In this document: in pieces, positions 1 to 8,053 of the stretch | How positions within the stretch are numbered: position 1 is the first letter of the stretch | How the letters are laid out: every line of letters begins with the position of its first letter | NCBI GenBank assembly: GCA_017403885.1 | Contig: JAFRDM010000091.1 | Coordinates: 1-41,331, forward strand | Direction of reading: 5' to 3' | Length of the DNA: 41,331 nt | Source: Oscillospiraceae bacterium | GTDB lineage: Bacteria > Bacillota > Clostridia > Oscillospirales > Oscillospiraceae | Translations under genes and position numbers: made by a program | Notes under the pieces: generated by a model | Told to the model about the DNA's origin: nothing | What the model saw: only the letters and a program-made list of their open reading frames with translations | Databases searched by the model: none

Positions 1-1
1 C

Positions 2-130
2 CTGTTCTCCGGCGCCGTGGAAAAGGCTGCCGCCGCGCCCGCTCCCGCCCCTGCGGCCAAGCCCGCCGAGGAGCCGGCCGTTGAGGAAGACCCCTTCGAC
101 AGCATCTTCAAGATCTTCAATTCCAAATAA
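2..130 (+). CDS. C-terminal end of an unidentified protein (partial)
   Basis: An open frame enters from the left edge and stops at TAA 128-130, giving the last 42 residues of a protein. The visible part is an Ala/Pro-rich linker followed by an acidic stretch and a short amphipathic end with the motif DPFDSIFKIF. A disordered linker ending in a short helical peptide often serves as a docking tail, but nothing here identifies the family. A terminator follows 15 bases downstream, so this is the last gene of its transcript. Confidence 0.6.
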   Translation: MFSGAVEKAAAAPAPAPAAKPAEEPAVEEDPFDSIFKIFNSK

Positions 131-141
131 GTCCAGATCAA

Positions 142-179
142 AAACAGCCCGCTGGTCGACTGACCGGCGGGCTGTTTTT
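142..179 (+). terminator. Intrinsic terminator after the partial gene
   Basis: A 13-bp stem (145-157 with 162-174, one G-T wobble) closes a GACT loop and runs into TTTTT. It ends the transcript entering from the left and lies just before the convergent csoR-like gene. Confidence 0.85.
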
Positions 180-181
180 CT

Positions 182-529
182 TTACATGAACTTGTCGATG
201 GCCTCGTTGAGCGCCTGCAGCTGATCGCCCGAGGACTGATCGTCTGTGTTGCAGTGCTCGAGATGATCCTTCAGGATCACTTTCGCGGTGCTGCTCAGCG
301 CCGAGCGGACCGCCGCGATCTGGATCAGGACCTCGGTGCAGTCGCGCCCGTCCTCAATCATGCGTTTGACCGACTCGAGATGGCCGATCGCGCGGGAGAG
401 GCGGTTGAGCACAGCCTTCGTCTGCGTATGGGGATGGGTGTGCGTATGAGAATGACCGTGTTCGCCGTCGAGATGGTGCGCGTGCACCACGCCGTCGCCG
501 TGGTCGTGATAATAAACGTCGTCGCTCAT
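182..529 (-). CDS. CsoR/RcnR-family metal-sensing repressor with a His-rich N-terminal arm
   Basis: The 115-residue protein has the DUF156/CsoR helical core from about residue 38 to 115. The core carries the Cys-His-Cys positions that bind Cu(I) in CsoR: C64 in DCTEVL, then H89 and C93 in KDHLEHC. Family members are all-alpha tetramers that release DNA on binding metal or, in some branches, other effectors. Ahead of the core is an arm with 11 histidines between residues 8 and 34, resembling the His tracts of metallochaperones and metal transporters. The Cys-His-Cys set favours Cu(I); the His arm could bind Ni, Zn or Cu, as an N-terminal His does in RcnR. No metal efflux gene is adjacent and I could not find an operator. 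AGAGGA lies about 10 bases before the ATG. Confidence 0.85.
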   Translation of the reverse strand: MSDDVYYHDHGDGVVHAHHLDGEHGHSHTHTHPHTQTKAVLNRLSRAIGHLESVKRMIEDGRDCTEVLIQIAAVRSALSSTAKVILKDHLEHCNTDDQSSGDQLQALNEAIDKFM

Positions 530-567
530 GGAAGGCAGTTCCTCTCTGTTTATCGCTTTACCGGACT

Positions 568-596
568 AATATAATATAAAACCCTGAAATACGCAA
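568..596 (-). promoter_or_regulatory. Promoter for the csoR-like gene
   Basis: On the minus strand a TTGCGT -35 (591-596) and a TATATT -10 (568-573) are 17 bases apart, about 40 bases before the csoR-like ATG. The promoter lies directly beyond the stop codon of the THEP1 gene. Confidence 0.55.
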
Positions 597-604
597 GAGC
601 TTTC

Positions 605-1186
605 TCACGTATAGGCTGCGGCCCACTCGCGCAGCGCCTGCCGGACGTTTTCGTCGCCCTGTTCGCTGATGGTCATAACGAGCGTTTCCGGATCGTTTTC
701 AAGCGCCTCGCGCAGACGCGCGGCAAGGGCGGCGTATTTTTCACCCAGCCCGAAGCGTTCCTGCAGCTCGCGGACGCCCCGGCGGTCTTTCAGCACACCG
801 ACGCAGGGGACGGGGGAGGAGAGAAAAGCCGCAAGCTGAGCGCGAAACTGCGGGATGACCAGCTCAAAGCCGCCGATCTCGTCGAGTACGGCGAAGGGAT
901 AGTACTCCGCTTCCTGCAGAAGACGCACGGCCTCGCAACGGAAGATCTCGTTGTCACGCGTGGGCGGGTCGGACGTGTAGTCGAGGAAGCGCAAAGGGAC
1001 AAAGCCCTCGATCCCACCCGCCGCGGCGGAGGGAAGCAATTCATAGCCGAGGACCCGGCCGTCGTCCGCGCTCCTTCGCTCCGTGACGAAGCCGCCGGCC
1101 TCCGCCAGCTTTTCTCCGAGCGCGGCGCGGATCATCGTCGACTTGCCGCAGCCCGACGGCCCGGTTAAAAACAGTCGTTTCCGCAT
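605..1186 (-). CDS. THEP1-like nucleoside-triphosphatase (P-loop NTPase)
   Basis: The 193-residue protein begins MRKRLFLTGPSGCGKST, so the Walker A loop GPSGCGKS is at the extreme N-terminus. A Walker B-like VLDEIGGFEL follows near the middle. This size and layout fit the THEP1/NTPase_1 family, which hydrolyses NTPs with no settled physiological role. I chose the ATG at 1184-1186 because AAGGGGGTG sits about 8 bases upstream on the minus strand. An in-frame ATG 29 codons further upstream (1271-1273) has no clear ribosome site and would put unconserved sequence before the P-loop. The gene runs toward csoR, which seems to have its own promoter. Confidence 0.75.
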   Translation of the reverse strand: MRKRLFLTGPSGCGKSTMIRAALGEKLAEAGGFVTERRSADDGRVLGYELLPSAAAGGIEGFVPLRFLDYTSDPPTRDNEIFRCEAVRLLQEAEYYPFAVLDEIGGFELVIPQFRAQLAAFLSSPVPCVGVLKDRRGVRELQERFGLGEKYAALAARLREALENDPETLVMTISEQGDENVRQALREWAAAYT

Positions 1187-1306
1187 GCGGTTCCACACCC
1201 CCTTTTTCATAGACAGTATATCCGTTGGGGCGTGAAAAGTAAAGGACGGCGACGGGGCATGCGGTTTTTCCACGGGGAAAAAAGATAAAAAAAGCCAAAA
1301 ACAGAC

Positions 1307-1335
1307 TTTTCAACTGCCCCGCGATGGTGTATAGT
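1307..1335 (+). promoter_or_regulatory. Promoter for the E2-like/acyl-CoA ligase unit
   Basis: TTTTCA (1307-1312) and TATAGT (1330-1335) are 17 bases apart, about 50 bases before the ATG at 1387. The -10 is good and the -35 moderate. Confidence 0.5.
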
Positions 1336-1386
1336 GTGACAGGAACTATTAAAATTTTAAGTTTTTAGGAAACGGAGTGTCGCAAC

Positions 1387-2274
1387 ATGGCCGAGAGAAA
1401 GAGAAGATGGGGAGACAGACGCGACGGGCGCTGGGTCCGCGAGGTGACCGGGCTGCAGTGTATCATGAGCAATCTCATGCCGAACCGCACCGACTGCGAG
1501 GTCTGCCTGCAGGATAAGATCGACGTGACTGATCTGCTGCCGTACATCGACAAAAAGAACGCCGAGCATCCCGATTACAAAACGACCCTGTTCCACTGCA
1601 TCCTTGTCGCGGTGAGCAAGATGGTCATGGAAAGGCCCTTCCTCAACCGCTTTATCCAGGGACGCCGCACCTACGAGCGCTATGAGATCTCGCTGGGCTT
1701 CGTGGCCAAGCGCCGCTTCGCCGACGGGGCGGAGGAGTCGCTGATGGTCCTCACGCCCACCGCCGAGGACACGCTTGACACCGTCAGCCGCAAGATCGTC
1801 GGCGACACGACCGAAATGCGCAAGAGCGAGACCGCCGACGGCGGGCTCGACGCGACGATGGATTTTCTCAAAAAGCTGCCGCGCCTGTTTCTGATGTTCT
1901 TCGTCCGCTGCATCCGCTGGCTCGATTTCTGGGGCCTCGTTCCGAAATCGCTGACCGAGGGCGACCCGAACTTCACCTCGGTGTTTCTGAGCAATCTCGG
2001 CAGCATCAAGTGCCCCTCTGTTTATCACCATCTGAACAATTACGGTACGAACAGCTTCATGGTGACGATCGGCACGATCCACAAGGAAGAGATCGTCATG
2101 CCCGACGGCTCGAAGCAGATCCGCGATATGGTGGACTTCTGCGCCACGCTCGACGAGCGCATCGCCGACGGCTTCTATTTCGCCAGGAGTCTCAAGCTCG
2201 TCCGCCATATCTTCGCGCATCCCGAAATGCTCGACCGACCCATCGGCGAGCCGAGCGGCTTTGAATACAAGTAA
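1387..2274 (+). CDS. 2-oxoacid dehydrogenase E2-like acyltransferase-fold protein, catalytic His replaced
   Basis: The 295 residues align with the C-terminal catalytic (CAT-like) domain of E2 acyltransferases. There is no lipoyl domain and no peripheral-subunit-binding domain. Recognisable parts are the strand region FTSVFLSNLGSIKCPSVYHH (197-215), where E2 proteins have the N-L-G strand, and the active-site segment DERIADG (256-262). In true E2 enzymes this segment reads D-H-R-x-x-D-G with His as general base; here the His position is Glu257. Ordinary lipoyl-dependent transfer is therefore unlikely, and a different acyl transfer or a structural role is possible. The gene lies 28 bases before an acyl-CoA ligase and probably forms an operon with it, which suggests an acyl-CoA substrate. 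GGAAACGGAG precedes the ATG. Confidence 0.65.
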   Translation: MAERKRRWGDRRDGRWVREVTGLQCIMSNLMPNRTDCEVCLQDKIDVTDLLPYIDKKNAEHPDYKTTLFHCILVAVSKMVMERPFLNRFIQGRRTYERYEISLGFVAKRRFADGAEESLMVLTPTAEDTLDTVSRKIVGDTTEMRKSETADGGLDATMDFLKKLPRLFLMFFVRCIRWLDFWGLVPKSLTEGDPNFTSVFLSNLGSIKCPSVYHHLNNYGTNSFMVTIGTIHKEEIVMPDGSKQIRDMVDFCATLDERIADGFYFARSLKLVRHIFAHPEMLDRPIGEPSGFEYK

Positions 2275-2302
2275 TCCGTATACAGGAGAAGAATAGACAG
2301 AC

Positions 2303-4039
2303 ATGGAACAGATCACAGCGAAAACGCCCTGGGAGGGGCATACCGAGGATATCCCTCTGCATCTGGAGTATTTCGAAGGATCGATGTTCGACGCGGTCAA
2401 GATGGCCGCCGACCGGCATCCCGATTTTACGGCTTTTACCTTTATGGGCCGCGCGACCAGCTACCGCGACATGATCCGCGAGATCGAAAAGTGCGCGCGA
2501 GCGCTCAGAACCATCGGCGTGCGCGAGAACGACAGGGTGACGATCGCCCTTCCGAACTGCCCGCAGGCGATTTACATGTTCTACGCCGTCAACCTTGTCG
2601 GCGCCGTCGCAAACATGGTGCATCCGCTTTCCGCCGAGAAGGAGATCGAGTTCTATCTCAACGAGTCCGACAGCGTTACGGCGATCACGCTCGATCAGTT
2701 TTACCATAAGTTCGAGAGCATCCGCAGCAACACAAAGGTCGTGAATATCATCATCGCCAGCGTCAAGGACGCGCTCTCCCAGCCGCTCAAGGCCGGCTAT
2801 ATGCTCACCGAGGGCCGCAGGATCAAAAAGATCCCCAAGGAAGCGCCCGTCATCCGCTGGAACGATTTCATGCGCCTCTCCCGCGCCTGCTTCTACAACT
2901 ATAAGGTCGAACGCCGCAGCGACGATCCGGCGGTCATCCTGTACTCCGGCGGCACGACCGGCAAGACCAAGGGCATCGTGCTCACGAACAAGAACTTCAA
3001 CGCGCTCGGCGCGCAGATCGTGGCGACGAACCCGATGTACCGCCCGGGCGACAAGATGCTCTCGGCCATGCCGATGTTCCACGGCTTCGGTCTGGGCGTG
3101 TGCATCCATTCGATCCTTCAGGGCGCCGGATGCTGCATCCTGATCCCGCGCGTCAATCCCAAGGACTACGCCAAGCAGGTCGTCAAGACGCGCTGCAACT
3201 TCATCGCCGGCGTACCGACGCTCTACGAGGCCATGCTGCGCATGAAGAGCATGGAGAACGCCGATCTCAGCAGTCTCAAGGGCGTCTTTTCCGGCGGCGA
3301 CTCGCTGTCGGTCGAGCTGAAGAAGAAGTTCGACAAATTCCTCTATGACCACAAGGCGGTCATCCAGGTGCGCGAGGGCTACGGCACGACCGAGACCGTC
3401 ACGGCCTGCTGTCTCACTCCGCCGCATATGTTCAAGGAAGGCAGCATCGGCGTGCCCTTCCCGGATACCTACATCAAGATCGTCGAGCCCGGCACCGACC
3501 GCGAGCTGCCCTACGGCGAGGAGGGCGAGATTTTGCTCGCCGGCCCGACCGTGATGAAGGAATACATGAAGCACCCGGACGAAACCGCGCAGACTCTCCG
3601 CCATCACGCCGACGGTCTTACCTGGGTCTACACCGGAGACCTCGGTACGATGGACGAGGAAGGCTTTGTATACTTTCGCGGCCGCGCCAAGCGCATGATC
3701 ATCTCCTCGGGCTACAACGTCTATCCCGGACAGCTGGAAAACATACTCGACGCGCACGAGATGGTGCAGATGAGCTGCGTGATCGGCGTGCCCGATCCGT
3801 ATAAGATGCAGAAGGTCAAAGCCTTTGTCAAGCTCGCCGCGGGCGTCCCCGCGAACGAGGAGACGAAGGCGGCGCTGATGGCTTACTGCCGCAAGAACAT
3901 CGCCAAGTTCGCAATGCCCTACGATATCGAGTTTCGCGACGACATGCCCAAAACGCTTGTAGGAAAGGTGGCATACCGCCAGCTCGAGGAAGAGGAGCTG
4001 GCCAAAATCAAGGCGGCGGAAGAGACGACGGAAGCGTAA
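2303..4039 (+). CDS. AMP-forming acyl-CoA synthetase / fatty-acid ligase (ANL superfamily)
   Basis: The 578-residue protein has the standard ANL adenylating-enzyme motifs in order. These are the P-loop-like YSGGTTGKTKG near residue 214, the A5 motif REGYGTTE near 357, the hinge region TGDLGTMDEEG near 444, the RAKRMIISSGYNVYP motif, and a C-terminal PKTLVGKVAYRQL with the catalytic Lys after Gly. The family activates a carboxylate with ATP to an acyl-adenylate and transfers it to CoA; length and motifs fit medium- or long-chain fatty acyl-CoA ligases. There is no membrane segment. The substrate cannot be read from the sequence. It follows the E2-like gene closely and a strong hairpin ends the unit. 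Confidence 0.9.
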   Translation: MEQITAKTPWEGHTEDIPLHLEYFEGSMFDAVKMAADRHPDFTAFTFMGRATSYRDMIREIEKCARALRTIGVRENDRVTIALPNCPQAIYMFYAVNLVGAVANMVHPLSAEKEIEFYLNESDSVTAITLDQFYHKFESIRSNTKVVNIIIASVKDALSQPLKAGYMLTEGRRIKKIPKEAPVIRWNDFMRLSRACFYNYKVERRSDDPAVILYSGGTTGKTKGIVLTNKNFNALGAQIVATNPMYRPGDKMLSAMPMFHGFGLGVCIHSILQGAGCCILIPRVNPKDYAKQVVKTRCNFIAGVPTLYEAMLRMKSMENADLSSLKGVFSGGDSLSVELKKKFDKFLYDHKAVIQVREGYGTTETVTACCLTPPHMFKEGSIGVPFPDTYIKIVEPGTDRELPYGEEGEILLAGPTVMKEYMKHPDETAQTLRHHADGLTWVYTGDLGTMDEEGFVYFRGRAKRMIISSGYNVYPGQLENILDAHEMVQMSCVIGVPDPYKMQKVKAFVKLAAGVPANEETKAALMAYCRKNIAKFAMPYDIEFRDDMPKTLVGKVAYRQLEEEELAKIKAAEETTEA

Positions 4040-4052
4040 GGCCGTCTTTCCC

Positions 4053-4089
4053 GCAAAAGAGACCGATGCACGGCATCGGTCTCTTTTGC
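4053..4089 (+). terminator. Terminator after the acyl-CoA ligase
   Basis: A perfect 17-bp stem (4053-4069 with 4073-4089) closes a 3-base loop. The T-rich stretch is in the distal end of the stem (CTCTTTTGC) rather than after it, so termination may be imperfect. Confidence 0.7.
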
Positions 4090-4115
4090 ATGTTCCGCGC
4101 TTTCGGATTTGAGGA

Positions 4116-4144
4116 TTGCGGAACGTGACGAAAGATGGTATAAT
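4116..4144 (+). promoter_or_regulatory. Promoter for the CotH-domain lipoprotein
   Basis: TTGCGG (4116-4121) and a consensus TATAAT (4139-4144) are 17 bases apart, 44 bases before the ATG. Confidence 0.65.
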
Positions 4145-4187
4145 ACACTGACATTTTGTTTTTTGCGAAAGGAGCGGGAAGCAGCGC

Positions 4188-6662
4188 ATGAAAGCTTTCC
4201 TCCGTTTTTCGATATCCATTCTGCTGATCGTCGGCATGATTCTCTCTCTCGGGGCGTGCAGCATGCCTTTTCTGCCGAACAAAGGCGCCTCCGGGCCGCA
4301 GGTTACGCCGGAGCTTTTGCCGACGCCTGAACCGACGCCCGTGCCGACGCCCGCGCCGACCCCCTATGAGGTCCCGGAGGATCTCCCGCTGCGGATCAGC
4401 GAGGTGATGCCCTCGAACAAGGCGTCCCTGTCCGCGGACGGCCTCTTCCCCGACTGGATAGAGCTGCACAACGAGAGCGGCGAGCCGATCTCGCTGCGGA
4501 ATGTTTCGCTCTGCTGCGGAACGGACAGCTTTGAGCTCGGCGACAAAGAGCTGGGCGCGGACGAGTATATGATCGTGTTCTGCGACGACAGCGGCCTTCC
4601 CGACCGCGCGCCCTTCTCCATCTCCAAGGAGGGCGAGACCCTTGCTCTGCGCACTGACCGCGGCGTCGTGCTCGACGAATTTGAGCTGCCCGCCTGCGAG
4701 GCCGACCGCAGCGCTTTCCGCACGGAAGACGGCGGCATAGTCGTCAGTTCGATGACCACGCCGGGCTATGCGAACAGCCCGGAGGGCTACGAGCTCCGTC
4801 AGGCGGCGCTCGTCTGTGATTCGCCCCTGCAGATCAGCGAGGTCATGGTCTACAAGCAGTTCGGAGACAGCCCCAAGGGCGTCGGAAGCGACTGGGTCGA
4901 GCTGAAAAACGTCAGCGGAGGCGACGTTCAGCTGTCGGATTACTATCTCTCCGACAGCGCCAAGGACCGCTTGGCCTATCGCCTTCCCGAACAGCTCCTT
5001 CCGAGCGGCGGATATGTGCTGATCTACTGTGACGGCTCCGCAGACGGCGGCGAATACGCGCCCTTCAAGCTGGATTCTCAGCGCGAGCATCTCTATCTGT
5101 CGCGCGCGGACGAGACGCTTGCCGACTACGTCCTGCTCGAGCGGATCCCCTACGGCTATTCCTACGGCCGCGCAAAGGACAGCGGCGGCTTTTTCTACAT
5201 CGCGTCTCCCACGCCCGGCGCCGAAAACGAGAGCGGCCTGCGCCGAGTCGCCGAAACGCCCGTTCTGCTGGGCAGAGACGGCGTTTTTGACGACGTCGAC
5301 GCCGTAGAGGTCGTGCTCAGCGCTCCGGGCGAGATCCACTTTACCACCGACGGCTCCGTGCCGACGGCGGATTCGCCGGTATATACCGAGCCGCTTTCCT
5401 TCAATGCCACCTGTGTGCTGCGCGCGATCAGCATCGAGGAAGGCTGTATCACGGGCAAGCCGCTGAATCTGAGCTATATCATCAACGAACACCATACGCT
5501 CCCGGTCGTGAGCGTGATGTCTGAGCCGGATGAATTCTTTACCCGCGGCGGTATGTACAACGACATCGGCCATGAGATCGAAGTACCCGGCGCGGTGGAG
5601 CTGTTTGAAGAGGGAGGCAGCTTTTCCATCAGCTGCGGTCTCAAGCTCCATGGCGCGGTCTCCAAGCAGGTGTCCGACAAGCGCAGCATGAAGCTCTGCT
5701 TCCGCTCGTGCTACGACGGCAATCTCGAATACGATCTCTTCGGCAACGGCGTGACCGATTTCGATTCGATCCTGCTGCGTCACCCGGCCGAGGATCAGAT
5801 GTCGACCTATCTGCGCGATATCCTGATCCACGATATGGCGATGAAGTGTTTCCCCGCGCTGCCGTGTCTGGACTACAAGTTTGTCATTCTATATGTCGAC
5901 GGCCAGTACTGGGGCATCTATGCCATCCGCGAGGCCTTCTCGGCGACCCATTACGCCAACCACTACGGATATGACCTCGACACGGTTTCCAGCTGGAAAT
6001 CGCTCTGGGACCGCCAGACCGAGGGCGGCAAGGCCTGCGAATTCGCGCTTGTCCACGATCTGAGCTACGAGGAGAACTACGAGTACGTCAGTCAGCACCT
6101 CGATATTGACAGTCTGATCGGATGGACGATCCTGCAGGCCTGGTGCGCCAACTATGACTGCAACCCCTCCAACGTGCGCTACTTCTACTCCACCGAGGAT
6201 GAAAAGGTCCATTTCGGACTGTCGGATCTCGACCTTGGCATGTTCACGCAGGATCTTTTCGACGTGCCGCTCTACGGCTCCGTCAACTACGGCTTCCGGA
6301 ACAATTACGACTTCAACGTCCTTGCGAGGAACGTATTCTTCAACCGCGGCTATCAGCTGCGCATGGCCGAGCAGCTCGCCGCCGCCTGCCGCGGCGCGAT
6401 GGCCGACGAGGCGGTCGCCGCGACGCTCGAGTCTTACCGCAAAACGCTCAGCCCTGAGGTTGCGCGCGATCTCAAGCGCTGGTACCCCGGCATGACGGAG
6501 GAAAACGCCGTCGCGAGCTGGAACATGCTTGTCGACAGGCTGGTCGAATACGCCACGCAGTACGGCGGACGCTCGCGGCAGGTGATCGAGTCCTTTATCG
6601 GACATACCTCTCCGCGCTTTACACAGGAGGAGATAGACTACTATTTCGGCGATCTGCTGTAA
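4188..6662 (+). CDS. CotH-kinase-family lipoprotein with two lamin-tail domains
   Basis: The 824-residue protein starts with a lipoprotein signal (hydrophobic run, then lipobox LGAC with Cys24). A Pro-Thr linker follows (PTPEPTPVPTPAPTP). Next come two lamin-tail-like domains opening with LRISEVMPSN (about residue 68) and LQISEVMVYK (about 214), each with a DW[IV]EL core. A chitobiase-type FN3-like segment with HFTTDGSVPT lies at about 365-425, and a CotH domain fills about 435-800. CotH motifs visible are the KLHG entry, DYKFVILYVDGQYWGIY, NYDCNPSN and SDLDLG. CotH of Bacillus is an atypical kinase that phosphorylates spore-coat proteins; in Clostridia the same domain occurs in secreted, cell-surface proteins with lamin-tail modules. 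The lipobox puts this protein on the outer face of the membrane, so its kinase substrate, if any, is unknown. GAAAGGAGCGGG precedes the start. Confidence 0.88.
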   Translation: MKAFLRFSISILLIVGMILSLGACSMPFLPNKGASGPQVTPELLPTPEPTPVPTPAPTPYEVPEDLPLRISEVMPSNKASLSADGLFPDWIELHNESGEPISLRNVSLCCGTDSFELGDKELGADEYMIVFCDDSGLPDRAPFSISKEGETLALRTDRGVVLDEFELPACEADRSAFRTEDGGIVVSSMTTPGYANSPEGYELRQAALVCDSPLQISEVMVYKQFGDSPKGVGSDWVELKNVSGGDVQLSDYYLSDSAKDRLAYRLPEQLLPSGGYVLIYCDGSADGGEYAPFKLDSQREHLYLSRADETLADYVLLERIPYGYSYGRAKDSGGFFYIASPTPGAENESGLRRVAETPVLLGRDGVFDDVDAVEVVLSAPGEIHFTTDGSVPTADSPVYTEPLSFNATCVLRAISIEEGCITGKPLNLSYIINEHHTLPVVSVMSEPDEFFTRGGMYNDIGHEIEVPGAVELFEEGGSFSISCGLKLHGAVSKQVSDKRSMKLCFRSCYDGNLEYDLFGNGVTDFDSILLRHPAEDQMSTYLRDILIHDMAMKCFPALPCLDYKFVILYVDGQYWGIYAIREAFSATHYANHYGYDLDTVSSWKSLWDRQTEGGKACEFALVHDLSYEENYEYVSQHLDIDSLIGWTILQAWCANYDCNPSNVRYFYSTEDEKVHFGLSDLDLGMFTQDLFDVPLYGSVNYGFRNNYDFNVLARNVFFNRGYQLRMAEQLAAACRGAMADEAVAATLESYRKTLSPEVARDLKRWYPGMTEENAVASWNMLVDRLVEYATQYGGRSRQVIESFIGHTSPRFTQEEIDYYFGDLL

Positions 6663-6687
6663 GCGCTCCGCATCAAAAAAGAAAAAG

Positions 6688-6730
6688 ACGACAAAGAGGA
6701 AACTCCCGGGAGGAGTTTCCTCTTTGTCGT
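6688..6730. terminator. Long perfect hairpin between the CotH gene and sigK
   Basis: A 19-bp perfect stem (6688-6706 with 6712-6730) closes a 5-base loop. On the plus strand no T-run follows. The A-rich flank 6676-6686 makes a T-tract only for minus-strand transcripts. It may still stop CotH transcription, or may lie in the sigK leader, whose start is about 40 bases downstream. Confidence 0.6.
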
Positions 6731-6770
6731 TATCGGACGAGGGGAGACGGAATATGATGTCAGCGAGGTG

Positions 6771-7460
6771 ATGGAATTGATCGAGAACGCGTTCTGGCTG
6801 CTGATGAACAGCCTTCTGCTGATGCTGCGCATCGTGCCGGGGGACTCCTTTCCCAAGCCGCTCAGCCGCGCCGAGGAAGAGGAGTATCTCGACCGCTGGG
6901 AGAAGGGAGATGTGGAGGCCCGCAACAAGCTCGTCGAACACAATCTGCGTCTTGTCGCCCATATCATCAAAAAATACTATACGCAGACGGACGACACGGA
7001 CGATCTGATCTCGATCGGGACGATCGGTCTGATCAAGGGGATCAACACCTACCGGCGCGATCGGGGGGTACGCCTGACCAGCTACGCCAGCCGCTGCATC
7101 GAAAACGAGATACTGATGTTTTTCCGCAGCAGACGCAAGAGCGCGGGCGACGTCAGCCTGTCCGACGCGATCGAGACCGACGACGACAGCGGCGGGCTTT
7201 CGCTGCTCGACGTCGTTTCCGAGGAGCAGGATCTCAGCGAGCGGATCTGCGAAAAAGAGCTGTGCGCGCAGCTTCGGCGGGAGATGGAGCGCACGCTCGA
7301 CGAGCGTGAACGGAGTATCCTGAAGCTGCGCTACGGCCTCGACGGAGAGGAGGTCCATACACAGCGTGAAACGGCCGCGCTCTGCGCGATCAGCCGTTCC
7401 TACGTCTCCCGGCTGGAAAAGCACGCGCTCGAAAAGCTGCGCCGTGCGCTGGAAACTTGA
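6771..7460 (+). CDS. sigK: RNA polymerase sporulation sigma factor sigma-K (pro-form)
   Basis: The 229-residue sigma-70-family protein begins with a hydrophobic pro-sequence of about 25 residues (WLLMNSLLLMLRIV). The sigma-K signature follows: SFPKPLSRAEEEEYL, then NLRLVAHIIKKY (region 2.1) and DDLISIGTIGLIKGI (region 2.2). Region 4 includes LDERERSILKLRYGLDGE and an HTH ending SRSYVSRLEKHALEKL. Sigma-K drives late mother-cell sporulation genes after SpoIVFB removes the membrane-associated pro-sequence. The gene is continuous, with no skin-type element. I chose ATG 6771; a GTG one codon upstream is possible. A five-codon frame (6754-6771, MMSAR) stops in TGATG overlapping this ATG, suggesting translational coupling. 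The clearest ribosome site, AGGGGAG, serves that mini-frame. Confidence 0.93.
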   Translation: MELIENAFWLLMNSLLLMLRIVPGDSFPKPLSRAEEEEYLDRWEKGDVEARNKLVEHNLRLVAHIIKKYYTQTDDTDDLISIGTIGLIKGINTYRRDRGVRLTSYASRCIENEILMFFRSRRKSAGDVSLSDAIETDDDSGGLSLLDVVSEEQDLSERICEKELCAQLRREMERTLDERERSILKLRYGLDGEEVHTQRETAALCAISRSYVSRLEKHALEKLRRALET

Positions 7461-7484
7461 CAAACGCCGCGGCGGTGGTAGAAT
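7457..7484 (+). promoter_or_regulatory. Promoter for aroQ, inside the end of sigK
   Basis: A consensus TTGACA (7457-7462) overlaps the sigK stop codon. TAGAAT (7479-7484) follows after 16 bases. The aroQ start is 32 bases downstream, so aroQ need not depend on sigK transcription. Confidence 0.7.
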
Positions 7485-7515
7485 ACAGAAAAAACCGAGA
7501 AAGGGACGCGAAAGA

Positions 7516-8013
7516 ATGAAGATCCTGGTGATCAACGGGCCGAATCTCAATATGCTGGGTATCCGGGAGAGAGAGATCTACGGCGAGAAAAGCTATGCCG
7601 AGCTCTGCGCGTTCATCGAAGCGGCCTGCGCCGAAGAGGGCGCCGAATGCACTATCTTTCAGTCCAACCACGAGGGCGCGATCGTCGACAGGATCCAGAG
7701 AGCCTATGGCGCCGAGGACGCGATCGTTATCAATCCCGCGGCCTATACCCACACGAGCGTGGCTATCCTCGACGCGCTGCGCGCGGTGGCGCTTCCCGCC
7801 GTGGAAGTGCATCTGAGCCGCCTTTCGGAACGCGAGAGCTTCCGCCAGATCTCCTATCCCGCGCTTGCCTGTGAAAAGACGATCGACGGCCTTGGCTTTG
7901 AGGGTTACCGCGAGGCGATCCGTTATCTCGCGGGAAGCGGCGGCGCGGACCGGAAAAGGGCTTCCTCTTCCGCGGGCGGGGATACTTGTTTTGTTCATAA
8001 TTTGATGGTATAA
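7516..8013 (+). CDS. aroQ: Type II 3-dehydroquinate dehydratase
   Basis: The enzyme removes water from 3-dehydroquinate in the shikimate pathway. The 165-residue sequence shows the type II signature from the first residues: INGPNLNMLGIRE, then IYG with the catalytic Tyr. QSNHEGAIVD, INPAAYTHTSVAILDAL and VEVHLSRLSERESFR follow, the last with the catalytic His. Family members are usually about 145 residues. The extra C-terminal tail (about 20 residues, Ser/Gly/Lys-rich) runs over the promoter of the next gene and looks unconserved. The start at 7516 gives the canonical N-terminus MKILVINGPNLN; AAAGGGACGCGAAAGA precedes it. Confidence 0.93.
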   Translation: MKILVINGPNLNMLGIREREIYGEKSYAELCAFIEAACAEEGAECTIFQSNHEGAIVDRIQRAYGAEDAIVINPAAYTHTSVAILDALRAVALPAVEVHLSRLSERESFRQISYPALACEKTIDGLGFEGYREAIRYLAGSGGADRKRASSSAGGDTCFVHNLMV

Positions 8014-8014
8014 T
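7986..8014 (+). promoter_or_regulatory. Promoter for the VanY-type carboxypeptidase
   Basis: TTGTTT (7986-7991) and a consensus TATAAT (8009-8014) are 17 bases apart. The -10 overlaps the aroQ stop codon. Confidence 0.65.
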
Positions 8015-8053
8015 ACACATTACGATTGTTTTCGAGACGGGAGGCGAACGGTC

